Positions 34,980 to 45,146 of a DNA stretch of 64,000 bases are shown here, piece after piece. The stretch is from Salinibacter grassmerensis (GTDB lineage: Bacteria; Bacteroidota; Rhodothermia; Rhodothermales; Salinibacteraceae): contig NZ_CAMTTF010000001.1 of the NCBI RefSeq assembly GCF_947077765.1, positions 718,818 to 782,817 on the forward strand. The letters run 5' to 3'. The notes beneath the pieces are model-generated. The model had not been told where the DNA came from and did not search any database. It saw nothing but the letters and a program-made list of their open reading frames with translations. The position numbers and the translations under genes were made by a program. Position 1 is the stretch's first letter; each line of letters opens with the position of its first letter.

Positions 34980-37655
34980 CTACTCAGAGGCCAAAACCGC
35001 TACGGGAGCTGCTGGCATGTGCTGTTGACGTATCGTATCGACGGCGTCGATGGAAGTGCCCGTCAACACGTCCGTCCAGCAGCGTTTGGCAAGCGTTTCA
35101 GGGAGGGGGAAGGACGCTGGCGCGTCGCGGTTGTGGGCAAGCGGGTAGCGGGCCACGACAGTCAAGAGGGCCGCGTCCGGGTCATCCTCGGGGCCCGTGA
35201 AGCGGCCAAATGCGAACCCGTTGCTGGCGCCGTCGCCCTCCGGCGTGAGTTCGACGTACCCCTCGGCGGCCGCGAGGGCCGAATGCGAGCGGCGCCACCG
35301 CAGCAGCCGCGCCGTGAGGTAAAGGTAGGCGCGCGGGTCCGGGTCCGCGAACAGGTCCTGCACGGCCGCCACGCTGGGGTCGCTGAGCAGCGGGCCGAGG
35401 GCGTTGAGGGCCGACCGGCGGGCCTCCCAGTCGACCGGACGGCGGTTGTCGGGGTCCACGAGCGAGAGGTCGGCACCTTCAGTGCCCCGGTACACGTCCG
35501 GCACGCCGGGGGCGGTGCACTTCATCGCGAGCTGGCTCAGCCGGTTGGCGAAGCCCGCCTCCGCGAGCCGAACGGCAAAGTCGTTGAGCACCGTCGGCGT
35601 CTCCGGGTCCGTCGTCACGCCGCGGACGAAGGCCTTCAGATCCGCCTCGTAGTCGGTGTCCGGGTTGATCCAACTCGTCTGCTGCTTTGCCTCCCGGGCG
35701 GCCTTTTCCATGTAAGCCGCGATCCGATCGGCCAGGTCGTCACGGGCCCCCGCGGCGGGGGGCGTGCCGCGTGCGTCCGTCCAGAGCGCCGCCAGGGTCT
35801 GGAAGAACAGGTAGGCGTCCTTGTCTGACGGCCCGTGTGGGCCGCGGTGGTCGTCTCCGAGCTCCGTGAGCGATGCCACCACTTCGGCCCAGCGCTCCGG
35901 CCTCTCGGCGATCCCCAGGAGCCGCATGCGCGTGTCGGCGCCCCGCTTGTGGTCGTGGGTGGCGGTGGTGAGGAGCGTCTCCGGGTACTCCCGCGCCCGG
36001 AACCGATTGCGAGCGTGGACGGCGTGGTCGTGCGTTCCGAACGCACCGGGCTCGCTCCCGACCTCGTTGAGGGCCGTGAGGGGGACGTAGCGGTACAGGG
36101 CGGTGTCCTCAATGCCTTTCGCCGCCACCGGGCCCGTGTACTGCTGGAGGCGGCCCACCCAGTCGCGCTGCCCGCCGTGCAGGTCCGCCCGCAACTCGCC
36201 GAGAATGGCGTGCTCCACAAACGCGTAGACGATCGGCTCGGCGGCGGGGTTGCGCTGGAGGGCCCGGTGGAGGGCCTCTTCGATCACCTCACGCGCCGTG
36301 TCGGGGGTGTGGGGAAGAAAAGTGCGGTAGCGGTCGAGGGCCGCGATCCCCTCCCGGAGCGCCTCGCGAAGCGCGGCGCGCGGCACGTCCCGCGTGTGGT
36401 AGTCCGCCTCCGAGAGGCGATCGAGCTCCTGCGACAGCCGCGTGAGCTCGCTGGAGAGCATCTGCTCGATGACAAGCAGCTTGCTGTGGTAGACGGCAGT
36501 CTCGTAGTCCTGAGCGTCGGGGACGGCGCGTCGGTAGGTGCGGCGGAGCGCTTCTTCGTTTTTCGGGTACAGCAGCGCCCCCATCGCGTCGTTCAGGAAG
36601 TCGTAGCCCGTCGTGCCCTCTACGGGCCACTCCTCCGGCAGCGTCTCGTGGGGCGCCAGGATCTTTTCCACCCAGATCCGATCGGCGCCCAGGTCCTTGA
36701 GGCGGCCGAGGTACTCGTGGGGGTCGAAGAGGCCGTCGATGTGGTCGATGCGCACGCCGTCCACAGCCTCCTCTGCCAGCAGGTCGCCGAGGAGGCGATG
36801 GGTCTCCCAGAACACGTCCTCGTCTTCCATTCGGAGGCCCACGAGGTCGTTGATGGTGAAGAAGCGGCGGTAGTTGATCTCGCGCCCGGCGGTTTTCCAG
36901 TACGCAAGGCGCCAGTGCTGGGCCTCCAGCAGCTCGTGCAGCGTGTCCCGGTCGAGGAGATCGTTCAGCGCCTCCGGGTCAAACGTGACGTCCACGGCGT
37001 CGAGGCGGCGGCAGAGGGCCGCGGCCCGGTCCCGCGCGTCGGGGGCGAGCTCCGCCAGGGCGTCGCGCACGTCTTGGAGGTCGAAGTACGCCTCGGTACG
37101 CTCGAACTGGGGCAGAAGCGCGTTGAGCACCGTCGGGTAGGTGCGTGGGCTGAGGGCGAAGCGGTGCTCGTAGTAGGTGGCGTAGAAGGTTCCGTCCTCG
37201 TACGACAGCCCAATGCCGCCGTCGTCGAGCACTGTGCCGTAGGTGTCTCCGAGGAAGGGGAGGAGAACTTTGCCCTGGAGTTCCGGCTTGAGCGGCGCCC
37301 AGTCGATGTCGAAGTGGTGGGCGTAGGCCGAGTGGCGCCCGTAGGCGAGCACATCCTGCCACTCCTCGTTGTCCGGGCCCACCCCGGCGTGGTTGGGCAC
37401 GAAGTCGAGCACGAGGCCAAGGCCCGCCTCGGCGGCCGTCTCGCGTAGCGACTCGAACCCTTCGCGTCCCCCGAAGGCCGCCCGCACCTGGGTGTGGTCG
37501 ACCACGTCGTAGCCGTGCGTGCTGCCGGGCCGTGCCTCGGTGATGGGAGAGAGGTAGAGATGGCTCACGCCGAGCGCCTTCAGGTACGGTACGAGGGCCT
37601 CCACCTCGGCGAACCCGAAGTCGGGCGTGAGCTGGAGTCGGTAGGTAGCGGTCAT
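34980..37655 (-). CDS. treY: Malto-oligosyltrehalose synthase TreY
   Basis: The 891-residue GH13 enzyme converts the reducing-end glucose of a maltodextrin to an alpha-1,1-linked (trehalosyl) end. It starts MTATYRLQLTPDFGFAEVEA, the TreY N-terminus, and has GLVLDFVPNHAGVG, VDGVRIDHIDGLFDPHEYLG (Asp nucleophile), IWVEKILAPHETLPEEW (acid/base Glu) and TATHDHKRGADTR, the family variant of the last catalytic Asp motif. It lies 29 bases downstream of treZ on the same strand, so the pair is one operon. Trehalose made this way can serve as a stress solute. Confidence 0.95.
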   Translation of the reverse strand: MTATYRLQLTPDFGFAEVEALVPYLKALGVSHLYLSPITEARPGSTHGYDVVDHTQVRAAFGGREGFESLRETAAEAGLGLVLDFVPNHAGVGPDNEEWQDVLAYGRHSAYAHHFDIDWAPLKPELQGKVLLPFLGDTYGTVLDDGGIGLSYEDGTFYATYYEHRFALSPRTYPTVLNALLPQFERTEAYFDLQDVRDALAELAPDARDRAAALCRRLDAVDVTFDPEALNDLLDRDTLHELLEAQHWRLAYWKTAGREINYRRFFTINDLVGLRMEDEDVFWETHRLLGDLLAEEAVDGVRIDHIDGLFDPHEYLGRLKDLGADRIWVEKILAPHETLPEEWPVEGTTGYDFLNDAMGALLYPKNEEALRRTYRRAVPDAQDYETAVYHSKLLVIEQMLSSELTRLSQELDRLSEADYHTRDVPRAALREALREGIAALDRYRTFLPHTPDTAREVIEEALHRALQRNPAAEPIVYAFVEHAILGELRADLHGGQRDWVGRLQQYTGPVAAKGIEDTALYRYVPLTALNEVGSEPGAFGTHDHAVHARNRFRAREYPETLLTTATHDHKRGADTRMRLLGIAERPERWAEVVASLTELGDDHRGPHGPSDKDAYLFFQTLAALWTDARGTPPAAGARDDLADRIAAYMEKAAREAKQQTSWINPDTDYEADLKAFVRGVTTDPETPTVLNDFAVRLAEAGFANRLSQLAMKCTAPGVPDVYRGTEGADLSLVDPDNRRPVDWEARRSALNALGPLLSDPSVAAVQDLFADPDPRAYLYLTARLLRWRRSHSALAAAEGYVELTPEGDGASNGFAFGRFTGPEDDPDAALLTVVARYPLAHNRDAPASFPLPETLAKRCWTDVLTGTSIDAVDTIRQQHMPAAPVAVLASE

Positions 37656-37684
37656 GAGATGGGTCGGAGCTGAGAGAGGCGCTG

Positions 37685-39457
37685 CTATCCTGCCCCGAAC
37701 ACGACGGCCCCTGCTCGAGAAAAGGACACCGCGTCGTCCGTGAACGCCGGCGGCCGCGGGGCAAGGGTGTACCCGCCCTGCTCGGTGTGAAGTACCGTTG
37801 TAAGCCCCGACGGCGTCTCCACTTGGGCCGACCCTCCCAGATTCACGACGACGTGAAACGGGGGGCGCTCCAGCCGCAGCGTCGTGTCACTCGGGGCCGC
37901 CACGGTCATCTCATCGCCGAGCCGGGGGCGCAGGGCGAGCACGTCGTGGTAGAGGGCCAGCACGCCGTCGTGCGGGGGGCGGCGCGGCTCGTCCCAGTCC
38001 AGCACGCTTCGCTCGAAGGTGGCCGGGGCCTGCGGGTCGGGCACCTCGCCGTCAAAGCCGGAGAAGTCCGCAAACTCTTCCTTCCGTCCCTCGGTGACGG
38101 ACGGGCCGAACTCCTCGTTGTGGTCGGTGAAGAACTGGAACGGGGTGGACGCCGCCCACTCCTGGCCCATGAAGAGGAGGGGGATTTCCTGCACGACACA
38201 GATTAGAACCGAGAGCGCGCGGTACATGGCCGGCGACACATCGTCGGTGAGCCGATTGCCGGTGGGGCGGTTGCCCACCTGGTCGTGATTCTGGATGAAC
38301 GTGACGCACTGCGCGCGGCCCACCGGGTCCGGATCGGTGCCGCGGGGCCCGTCGAGGTGCTCGGAGTACCCGCCCCGAAAGAACCAGCCGTCCCGGATCG
38401 TCGTGGCGATGTCGGGGGCCGTCGTGTCCTGGTAGTCGCGGTAGTAGCCCTCCGTGTCGCCGGCCGTGAGCACGCGCAGCTGGTGGTGCAGGTCGTCGCT
38501 CCAGACGGCGTCGAGGCCGTAGCCGTCCGCATCGCGCGGCTGCACCAGGGTGTTCAGGTTGCGGTGGTCCTCGGCGATAAGGTGGCGCGTGGGCCCATCG
38601 ACGTGTGTCTCCACGGCGGCGGACAGCTCGGCCAGGAAGTGCGGATCGCTCTCGTCGTGCAGGGCGTGGGTGGCGTCGAGCCGGAGGCCGTCGATGTGGT
38701 ACTCCCGGAGCCAGTGCAGCGCGTTGTCGACGAAGAAGCGCCGGACCCCCTCGGCCCCCGCATCGTCGAGATTGATGGCCGGCCCCCAGGGCGTCTCGTA
38801 CTTGTCGGTGAGGACGGGGCCGAAGGCGTTGGCGTAGGCGCCGTCCGGCCCCAGGTGGTTGTAGATAACGTCCAGGATCACAGCGAGGCCCGTCTGGTGC
38901 GCCGCGTCCACGAGGCGGCGCAGGTCGTCGGGACGCCCGTAGGTGTGTGCCGGGGCAAACCAGGCCGCCGGGTCGTAGCCCCAGTTGCGCCTGCCGGGAA
39001 AGTCGTGTACCGGCATCAGCTCGATCGCCGTGACGCCCAGGTCCCGCAGGTACGCGAGCTGCTCACGGACGCCGTCGAAGGTGCCCGCCTCGGTGAAGGC
39101 GCCCACGTGCAGCTCGTACACCACGAGGTCCTCCCGGGAAATTCCGTCCCAGCCCGTGTCGCCCCACTCGTAGCCATCCGGGTCAACGACCTCCGAGGGG
39201 CCGTGCACGCCATCCGGCTGGTGGCGCGAGGCCGGGTCGGGAAGTGGGCCGTCATCGTCGAGCCGGAACCGGTAGCGCGTGCCGGGGGCCGCCGCGTCGG
39301 TGGTCCGCGCAAACAGGCCGTCCTCGGTCTCCGGCAGGGCGAGGGACGGCCCGCCGTCGATCGCCAGGGTGACGGCGTCCGCCGCCGGGGCCCAGACGCG
39401 GAACGTGACGGCGTCGTCGTGGGGGTGGGCGCCATGGACGGGAAAGGACGAAGACAT
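37685..39457 (-). CDS. treZ: Malto-oligosyltrehalose trehalohydrolase TreZ
   Basis: The 590-residue GH13 protein releases trehalose from the TreY product. It has an N-terminal carbohydrate-binding-like domain (VTFRVWAPAADAVTLAIDGG), then the barrel with VYELHVGAFTEAGTFDGV, VILDVIYNHLGPDG, IDGLRLDATHAL (Asp nucleophile), HLIAEDHRNL (Glu) and CVTFIQNHDQVGNRPTGNRL (Asp). WDEPRRPPHDGVLALYHDVL near the end is typical of TreZ. I start it at the ATG at 39457 rather than the TTG at 39472. It is followed by treY after 29 bases. Confidence 0.95.
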   Translation of the reverse strand: MSSSFPVHGAHPHDDAVTFRVWAPAADAVTLAIDGGPSLALPETEDGLFARTTDAAAPGTRYRFRLDDDGPLPDPASRHQPDGVHGPSEVVDPDGYEWGDTGWDGISREDLVVYELHVGAFTEAGTFDGVREQLAYLRDLGVTAIELMPVHDFPGRRNWGYDPAAWFAPAHTYGRPDDLRRLVDAAHQTGLAVILDVIYNHLGPDGAYANAFGPVLTDKYETPWGPAINLDDAGAEGVRRFFVDNALHWLREYHIDGLRLDATHALHDESDPHFLAELSAAVETHVDGPTRHLIAEDHRNLNTLVQPRDADGYGLDAVWSDDLHHQLRVLTAGDTEGYYRDYQDTTAPDIATTIRDGWFFRGGYSEHLDGPRGTDPDPVGRAQCVTFIQNHDQVGNRPTGNRLTDDVSPAMYRALSVLICVVQEIPLLFMGQEWAASTPFQFFTDHNEEFGPSVTEGRKEEFADFSGFDGEVPDPQAPATFERSVLDWDEPRRPPHDGVLALYHDVLALRPRLGDEMTVAAPSDTTLRLERPPFHVVVNLGGSAQVETPSGLTTVLHTEQGGYTLAPRPPAFTDDAVSFSRAGAVVFGAG

Positions 39458-39638
39458 GCGAGACGGAGGCAAAACGTCGTTGGTGGTACGGATATCAACG
39501 GCCGGTGAGAGGGCCGTATTGGGGAAGAGCGGCGTTCACTCCACGTTTTCCAGAGGTCATCTTTGTGCAAGGGAGACCGGAAGGGCCCCACCCAACGAAG
39601 TCACGCCTGAGGCATTGCGACCTCGAAGTGACAAGGGA

Positions 39639-41156
39639 CTACTTGTAGCCGGACGCCCGGCCGTACAGGTGCGTGAGCTCCGCAAGCCACTTCTTGTCCT
39701 TCTCGGTGATCTGGTCAGGGGTAAAGCGCCATGCCCAGTTGCCCCCCATGGTCCCCGGCGTATTGATGCGGCCCTCGCTGCCCAGCCCAATCACGTCCTG
39801 GAGCGGCGTCACCACGCGGTCGGCGACCGACGCCATCATCGCCCGGAGCGCCTGCCGGTGGACACCGTCATCGGGGTCCGTGTCGGGCAGGTTGAGGTAC
39901 GAGCGCGCGAACTCTCGTTCTTTGTCGGAGAGGTCCTTCCGCCACCAGCCGACGAGGGTGTTGTTGTCGTGCGTGCCGGTGTAGGCGACCAGGTTGCGGC
40001 GATGATGGTGCGGCAGAAAGTCGTTGTCGGGGCCGCCGCCGAAGGCAAACTGCAGGACGGCCATGCCCGGAAAGTCGAACGTGTCGCGCAGCGCCCCCAC
40101 CGAATCGGTGATGATGCCCAGGTCCTCGGCAACGACCGGCAGCTCTCCGAACTCGTCCTCCATGGCGTGGAAGAACGCGGCCCCCGGCCCATCCTCCCAC
40201 GAGCCGTCGATGGCGGTGTCGTGCCCGGCGGGAATCGACCAGTACTCGTCGAAGCCTCGGAAGTGGTCGAGCCGCACGAGGTCGAACAGCTCGAACGCGC
40301 GCCGTAGCCGCTCCGTCCACCATTCAAAACCGTGCTCCGCCATCCGGTCCCATCGGTAGAGGGGGTTGCCCCACCGCTGGCCCTCGGGACTGAAGTAGTC
40401 GGGCGGCACGCCGGCCACCGACGTTGGTGTGCCGTCGTCGTCGAGCCGGAAAAACTCCTGGTGCGCCCACACGTCCGCGCTGTCGGGGGCGACGTAGATC
40501 GGAAGGTCCCCAAACAGTCGGATGTCACGGGCGTGGCAGTAGGCCTGCAGGGCCGTCCACTGGCGGTGGAAGAGGTACTGCCAGTAGACATGCCGCTCGA
40601 TCGCCGTCTCGTGCTCATCGCGGGCGCGCTGAAGGGCCTCCGGGTCGCGGCGCACGAGGGCCGAGGACCATTCGGTCCAGGCGGACCCGCCGTGGGCGTC
40701 CTTCAGGGCGGCGTAGAGCGCGTAGTCGTCGAGCCAGGCGGACTGGGACTTCCGAAACTGCTGCACGCGCGTCGCCTCCGGGGTCGACACGTTGGCGCGA
40801 AATCGGCGGAAGGCCGTGCGAAGGACCTCCCGCTTGCGGGGAATGAGGCGCGCGTAGTCGACGTGGTCGTCGGGCAGTTCCGTGAGGGGGGCGAGGTCGT
40901 CCTCTGTGAGCAGCCCGTCCTCCACGAGCGGTTCGGGACTGATTAGAAGCGGATTGCCGGCAAACGTGGACGGGCTGGAGTAGGGCGAGGCGCCGGGCCC
41001 GATGGGCCCGACCGGCAGGACCTGCCACAGCCGCTGGTTGGTGCGGGTGAGAAGGTCGGCAAACTGAAACGCGGCCGGGCCAAGATCGCCGATGCCGTAC
41101 CGGCTGGGGAGGGCGCTGACGGGAAGGAGAAGGCCGCTCGTGCGTCGAGAATCCAC
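39639..41156 (-). CDS. malQ: 4-alpha-glucanotransferase MalQ (GTG start)
   Basis: The 505-residue GH77 enzyme begins MDSRRTSGLLLPVSALPSRY, then GIGDLGPAAFQFADLL, the usual MalQ opening. It carries LVRLDHFRGFDEYWSIPAG (nucleophile Asp), LPVVAEDLGIITDSVGALRD (acid/base Glu) and YTGTHDNNTLVGWW (Asp). It disproportionates maltodextrins and so can lengthen the chains used by TreY. It starts at a GTG at 41156 and lies 181 bases upstream of treZ on the same strand. No glycogen debranching gene (treX) is seen in the set, so MalQ may handle the short leftover chains. Confidence 0.93.
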   Translation of the reverse strand: MDSRRTSGLLLPVSALPSRYGIGDLGPAAFQFADLLTRTNQRLWQVLPVGPIGPGASPYSSPSTFAGNPLLISPEPLVEDGLLTEDDLAPLTELPDDHVDYARLIPRKREVLRTAFRRFRANVSTPEATRVQQFRKSQSAWLDDYALYAALKDAHGGSAWTEWSSALVRRDPEALQRARDEHETAIERHVYWQYLFHRQWTALQAYCHARDIRLFGDLPIYVAPDSADVWAHQEFFRLDDDGTPTSVAGVPPDYFSPEGQRWGNPLYRWDRMAEHGFEWWTERLRRAFELFDLVRLDHFRGFDEYWSIPAGHDTAIDGSWEDGPGAAFFHAMEDEFGELPVVAEDLGIITDSVGALRDTFDFPGMAVLQFAFGGGPDNDFLPHHHRRNLVAYTGTHDNNTLVGWWRKDLSDKEREFARSYLNLPDTDPDDGVHRQALRAMMASVADRVVTPLQDVIGLGSEGRINTPGTMGGNWAWRFTPDQITEKDKKWLAELTHLYGRASGYK

Positions 41157-41274
41157 GGAGGGGAACAGTTGGTGAGGGGGGCGTCAGTATTGGGGCACGC
41201 CGTTCCAGTCAACGGAACAGAGACGAAAATGTCCAGACGGCGCGTCGGCGTCCGGGAGAAGTCCGCGGCGCGGC

Positions 41275-43023
41275 TCACTCGAGATCCTCGTCGACTGGAA
41301 GGTGGGGCCGCTCGTCGGGGGCGAGCCGTGTGTCGGGGGCGCCGGTGGCGGCCTCCACCCGGCCCCGGTACAGCCGCCGAAAGCGGCGGTAGAGCGTGTC
41401 GAACTGGGCGTCGGCCTCCGCGGCGGGCACGTCGATCACCTCGGGGTACTCAAACGTTGCGGCCCCGGCGGTGTCCACGAAGAGCGTCTTGAGGCCGAGC
41501 CGGCGCTGAAAGATCGACGCGGTGGCGTTGAAGACGTGAAATTTCTCGACCGGCAGAATCCACAGGTAGTGCGACAGCACGCCCCGGCGGATGTAAAAGC
41601 CGTCTTCGCCGCTGGCGTACGTGTGGTTGCGGTACTGAAGGACGGCCCATCCCAGAATGAACGGCACGAGCCCGAAGCCCCACCAGGGCAGGACGACGCC
41701 GCCCAGGCGCAGCCAGTCCGCCGGCCAGAAGTAAATGGTGGGCAGGAGAAGGGCGGAGAGCACCGCCGTGTAGCGAATGAACCGGCGCCGGATGGTCAGG
41801 CGCGAGACATGCGTGAACGACTCGGGCAGCTTGACGGAGCGTACCTGGCGGGCCAGCTCGAGAATGCGTTCTGCTCCGGCGAAGGGCGCGATGACCCGGT
41901 GGCCCTGCTCCTCCACGTCCAGTCCCACCGTCTGGACCTTCAGTTCGTACCACCCGAAGGCCCGCATGAACGGGTTGGTGCGGAGGATCAGCGCCTGCAC
42001 CTTGTCGAGCGGGATCGTGCCCTCCGTCACCGTGAACAGGCCATGGCGCTTGCGCAACTTGTCACCGTCGAGCCACAGCCGAAAGTTGTAGTAGCGCGCC
42101 ACGTGGACCCCGATGCCACTGACCCACCCCAGAAAGATGGCGGCCACCACCGTCGCGAGGATGGCCAGGGCGGGATGGCTAAAGATGACCTCCGACACCC
42201 ACTCCATCTGGCCTCGCGCCCGAAGCACCCGTTCGACCAGCGCCTCCGGGTTGAACAGCTCGAGCACCGTGAAAATCACGGCGAGGTAGAGCAGAGAGAA
42301 GCGGAAGGCCCCCGACAGCAGCACCCGTCGCAGCGGCATGTCGAGCAGTGTATCCGTCTCGGTAGCGTCCTCCGCGTCTGCGTTCGCCTCCGCGTCGGCT
42401 TCCTGCGAGTCCCGCTGGAACGACCGGACGACCTGGCGGATCTTGCGGGCCTCGTCCTGATGCACGTACTCCAGGCTGCCCTCGGTGCTGGTGCTTCCGG
42501 CCGTTTCGAGCTTTACCTTTGCGATCCCGAACAGCCGGGCGAACAGGTTGCGTTCGATCTGGATGTTCTGGACGCGCTCGATGGGAATGCTCCGGTTTTT
42601 CCGGTTGAACACGCCGCTCTGGATGACGACCTGCTTCGGCGTGATGCGGTAGCTGAACCGCCAGTACTGGAGCAGGATGGCCGGCAGGGCAAACGCGCCG
42701 TACAGCGCACCGAGCACCAGCGAGGTGACATTTTCCGTGGAGCCAGGGTTGCGGAGAATCGGGAGCAGGATGATCACCAGGGCGGGCAGGCTGGCGCCCA
42801 CCCGCAGGAGAAGCGTGAGCGGATGCAGGCGCTGCGGCTCACGGACGGCCCCGAGCGTCGTCGCGGCCGCGTCCTCCGCCGCGTCCGTCGAGGCAGTCTC
42901 TGCCGAGGCATCCTCTGCCGTATCGGTTGAGGCAGCCTCCGCATCGTCCGCGGGGCGGTCCGGCGCTGGGGGCGTATCCGGGCGCCCATCGGAATTGGGC
43001 TCCGCGGGGGGAGAGGGCGGCAT
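41275..43023 (-). CDS. Bacterial PH-domain membrane protein (YdbT-like)
   Basis: The 582-residue protein has three bacterial PH (bPH2/DUF304) units between pairs of membrane helices, as in Bacillus YdbT. YRITPKQVVIQSGVFNRKNR and RSIPIERVQNIQIERNLFAR mark the first, GTIPLDKVQALILRTNPFMR the second, and FYIRRGVLSHYLWILPVEKF the third. The first 60 residues are a low-complexity, acidic Ala/Asp/Thr/Glu tract, probably cytoplasmic. Its ATG overlaps the stop of the YdbS-like gene (TAATG), so the two are coupled. The role is unclear; in Bacillus the YdbST pair has been linked to resistance to envelope stress. Confidence 0.8.
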   Translation of the reverse strand: MPPSPPAEPNSDGRPDTPPAPDRPADDAEAASTDTAEDASAETASTDAAEDAAATTLGAVREPQRLHPLTLLLRVGASLPALVIILLPILRNPGSTENVTSLVLGALYGAFALPAILLQYWRFSYRITPKQVVIQSGVFNRKNRSIPIERVQNIQIERNLFARLFGIAKVKLETAGSTSTEGSLEYVHQDEARKIRQVVRSFQRDSQEADAEANADAEDATETDTLLDMPLRRVLLSGAFRFSLLYLAVIFTVLELFNPEALVERVLRARGQMEWVSEVIFSHPALAILATVVAAIFLGWVSGIGVHVARYYNFRLWLDGDKLRKRHGLFTVTEGTIPLDKVQALILRTNPFMRAFGWYELKVQTVGLDVEEQGHRVIAPFAGAERILELARQVRSVKLPESFTHVSRLTIRRRFIRYTAVLSALLLPTIYFWPADWLRLGGVVLPWWGFGLVPFILGWAVLQYRNHTYASGEDGFYIRRGVLSHYLWILPVEKFHVFNATASIFQRRLGLKTLFVDTAGAATFEYPEVIDVPAAEADAQFDTLYRRFRRLYRGRVEAATGAPDTRLAPDERPHLPVDEDLE

Positions 43024-43556
43024 TACACCGGCTCTTCAGTGAGCGGGTCTTCGAGGATAAAGCGCTTGATCTTGTCCCGAATGGTCTCGGCCTCCGACAG
43101 GGGCAGGCCGGGAATCACGACGTCGCTGCTGCGCGACCCGGCGGTGTGCACCACCAGGCGGCCGAGCGCGAACTCCCGCTCGATCAGGTCCTGGGACACG
43201 TCGACGTGCTGGATGCGACGCAGCGGCACGATCGTGCGGACGTGTTGCAGCACCCCATGCTCCATGTAGAGCTCTTCGGGCCGCAGTACGAACCCCCATG
43301 CCCGGTAGCGAAGGCGCGGCCAGGCCACGCAGTAGAGCACCCCCCCCACGAGTACCGTTCCCGACAGCGCCCCAAAGGGAAGCCAGGAGTCAGGCGAAAA
43401 CAGGTGGGTGAGGTCGTAAAACAGCGCGGGAAGAAAGAGAAACATCGAAAAGGCGGCCATCTTGATCGTCCAAATGGACCGAATCGATGGGTCGAGTGAC
43501 CGAATGGCGTCGCCGGCCGCCACGTCGGCAAAATCGGCGTCGGCGAGGGCACTCAT
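43023..43556 (-). CDS. Bacterial PH-domain membrane protein (YdbS-like)
   Basis: The 177-residue protein has two membrane helices (TIKMAAFSMFLFLPALFYDL and SGTVLVGGVLYCVAWPRLRY) followed by one bPH2 unit with HGVLQHVRTIVPLRRIQHVD and REFALGRLVVHTAGSRSSDV. This is the YdbS layout. The ATG at 43556 is preferred to an upstream start at 43595. It is translated just before the YdbT-like gene, whose start overlaps its stop; the pair likely forms one membrane complex. Confidence 0.8.
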   Translation of the reverse strand: MSALADADFADVAAGDAIRSLDPSIRSIWTIKMAAFSMFLFLPALFYDLTHLFSPDSWLPFGALSGTVLVGGVLYCVAWPRLRYRAWGFVLRPEELYMEHGVLQHVRTIVPLRRIQHVDVSQDLIEREFALGRLVVHTAGSRSSDVVIPGLPLSEAETIRDKIKRFILEDPLTEEPV

Positions 43557-43663
43557 GGGGGAGGGAGCAAAGACTGAGGTGCAGTAGACAAGCAACTGTA
43601 TTCAAACAAGGGAGCCAGCCGAGGTTTCCGCAGATGCGTGACGTTAACGTTGGTACGCGGTCC

Positions 43664-44203
43664 TCATGCGGGTTCGGCCTGCTCGGAGACAACCTCTACG
43701 ACCTGGGCGACGACCTCCGTGACCGGGCGGTCGGCGTCGAGGGTGTGGTGGGCCGCCTCGTAGGTGGACCGCCGTTCCTCCAGCATCGCTTCGATGCGGG
43801 TGCGCTGCTCGTCTCGCGGCAGCCGGGTGCCGGTGTCGTCTTCAAGGAGGGGCCGCCGGGTGTCGTCGTCCGCCACGCGATCCACCAGCGTGTCGACCGG
43901 AGCGTTCAGGTACAGCACGAGACCATGCTCCTTCGCGAAGGCCCGGTTCTCGTCGTCCACGAGGGCCCCCCCTCCGAGTGCCACGACGAGGTCGTCGGTC
44001 GCGGCTGTTCGGCGGAGCAGGTCGCGTTCGAGCTCGCGGAAGTGCTCCTCCCCGTCCTCCGCGAAGAGGGTGGGAATGGAGCGCCCGGCGTGGGCGGCGA
44101 TGAGGCGGTCGAGGTCCAGAAACGGTTGGCCAAGCCGGGCCGCGGCCTCCGGGCCCACGGTGGACTTGCCACTTGCCATGAAGCCAGTCAAATAAACGCG
44201 CAT
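43664..44203 (-). CDS. aroK: Shikimate kinase
   Basis: The 179-residue kinase phosphorylates shikimate at its 3-hydroxyl with ATP, the fifth step of the shikimate pathway. It opens with MRVYLTGFMASGKSTVGPEA, with the Walker A motif at residues 7-15, then PFLDLDRLIAAHAGRSIPTL with the substrate-binding Asp, FRELERDLLRR with the substrate Arg, and VVALGGGALVDDENRA. RRPLLEDD is the lid region. The ATG at 44203 is chosen over longer frames because the P-loop strand must start there. It lies 108 bases upstream of the PH-domain pair on the same strand and is divergent from truA. Confidence 0.93.
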   Translation of the reverse strand: MRVYLTGFMASGKSTVGPEAAARLGQPFLDLDRLIAAHAGRSIPTLFAEDGEEHFRELERDLLRRTAATDDLVVALGGGALVDDENRAFAKEHGLVLYLNAPVDTLVDRVADDDTRRPLLEDDTGTRLPRDEQRTRIEAMLEERRSTYEAAHHTLDADRPVTEVVAQVVEVVSEQAEPA

Positions 44204-44243
44204 GGAGGAAGGTCTGAAGTTCGGAAGGAAAAAGGGGCTGTGA

Positions 44244-45137
<894 letters not shown>

Positions 45138-45146
45138 TCTGGCGGC

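Noticed and set aside
35835-37448. Forward frame of 537 codons opposite treY
   Set aside because: treY is certain from its catalytic motifs. The antisense translation is Val/Glu/Arg-rich and without domains.
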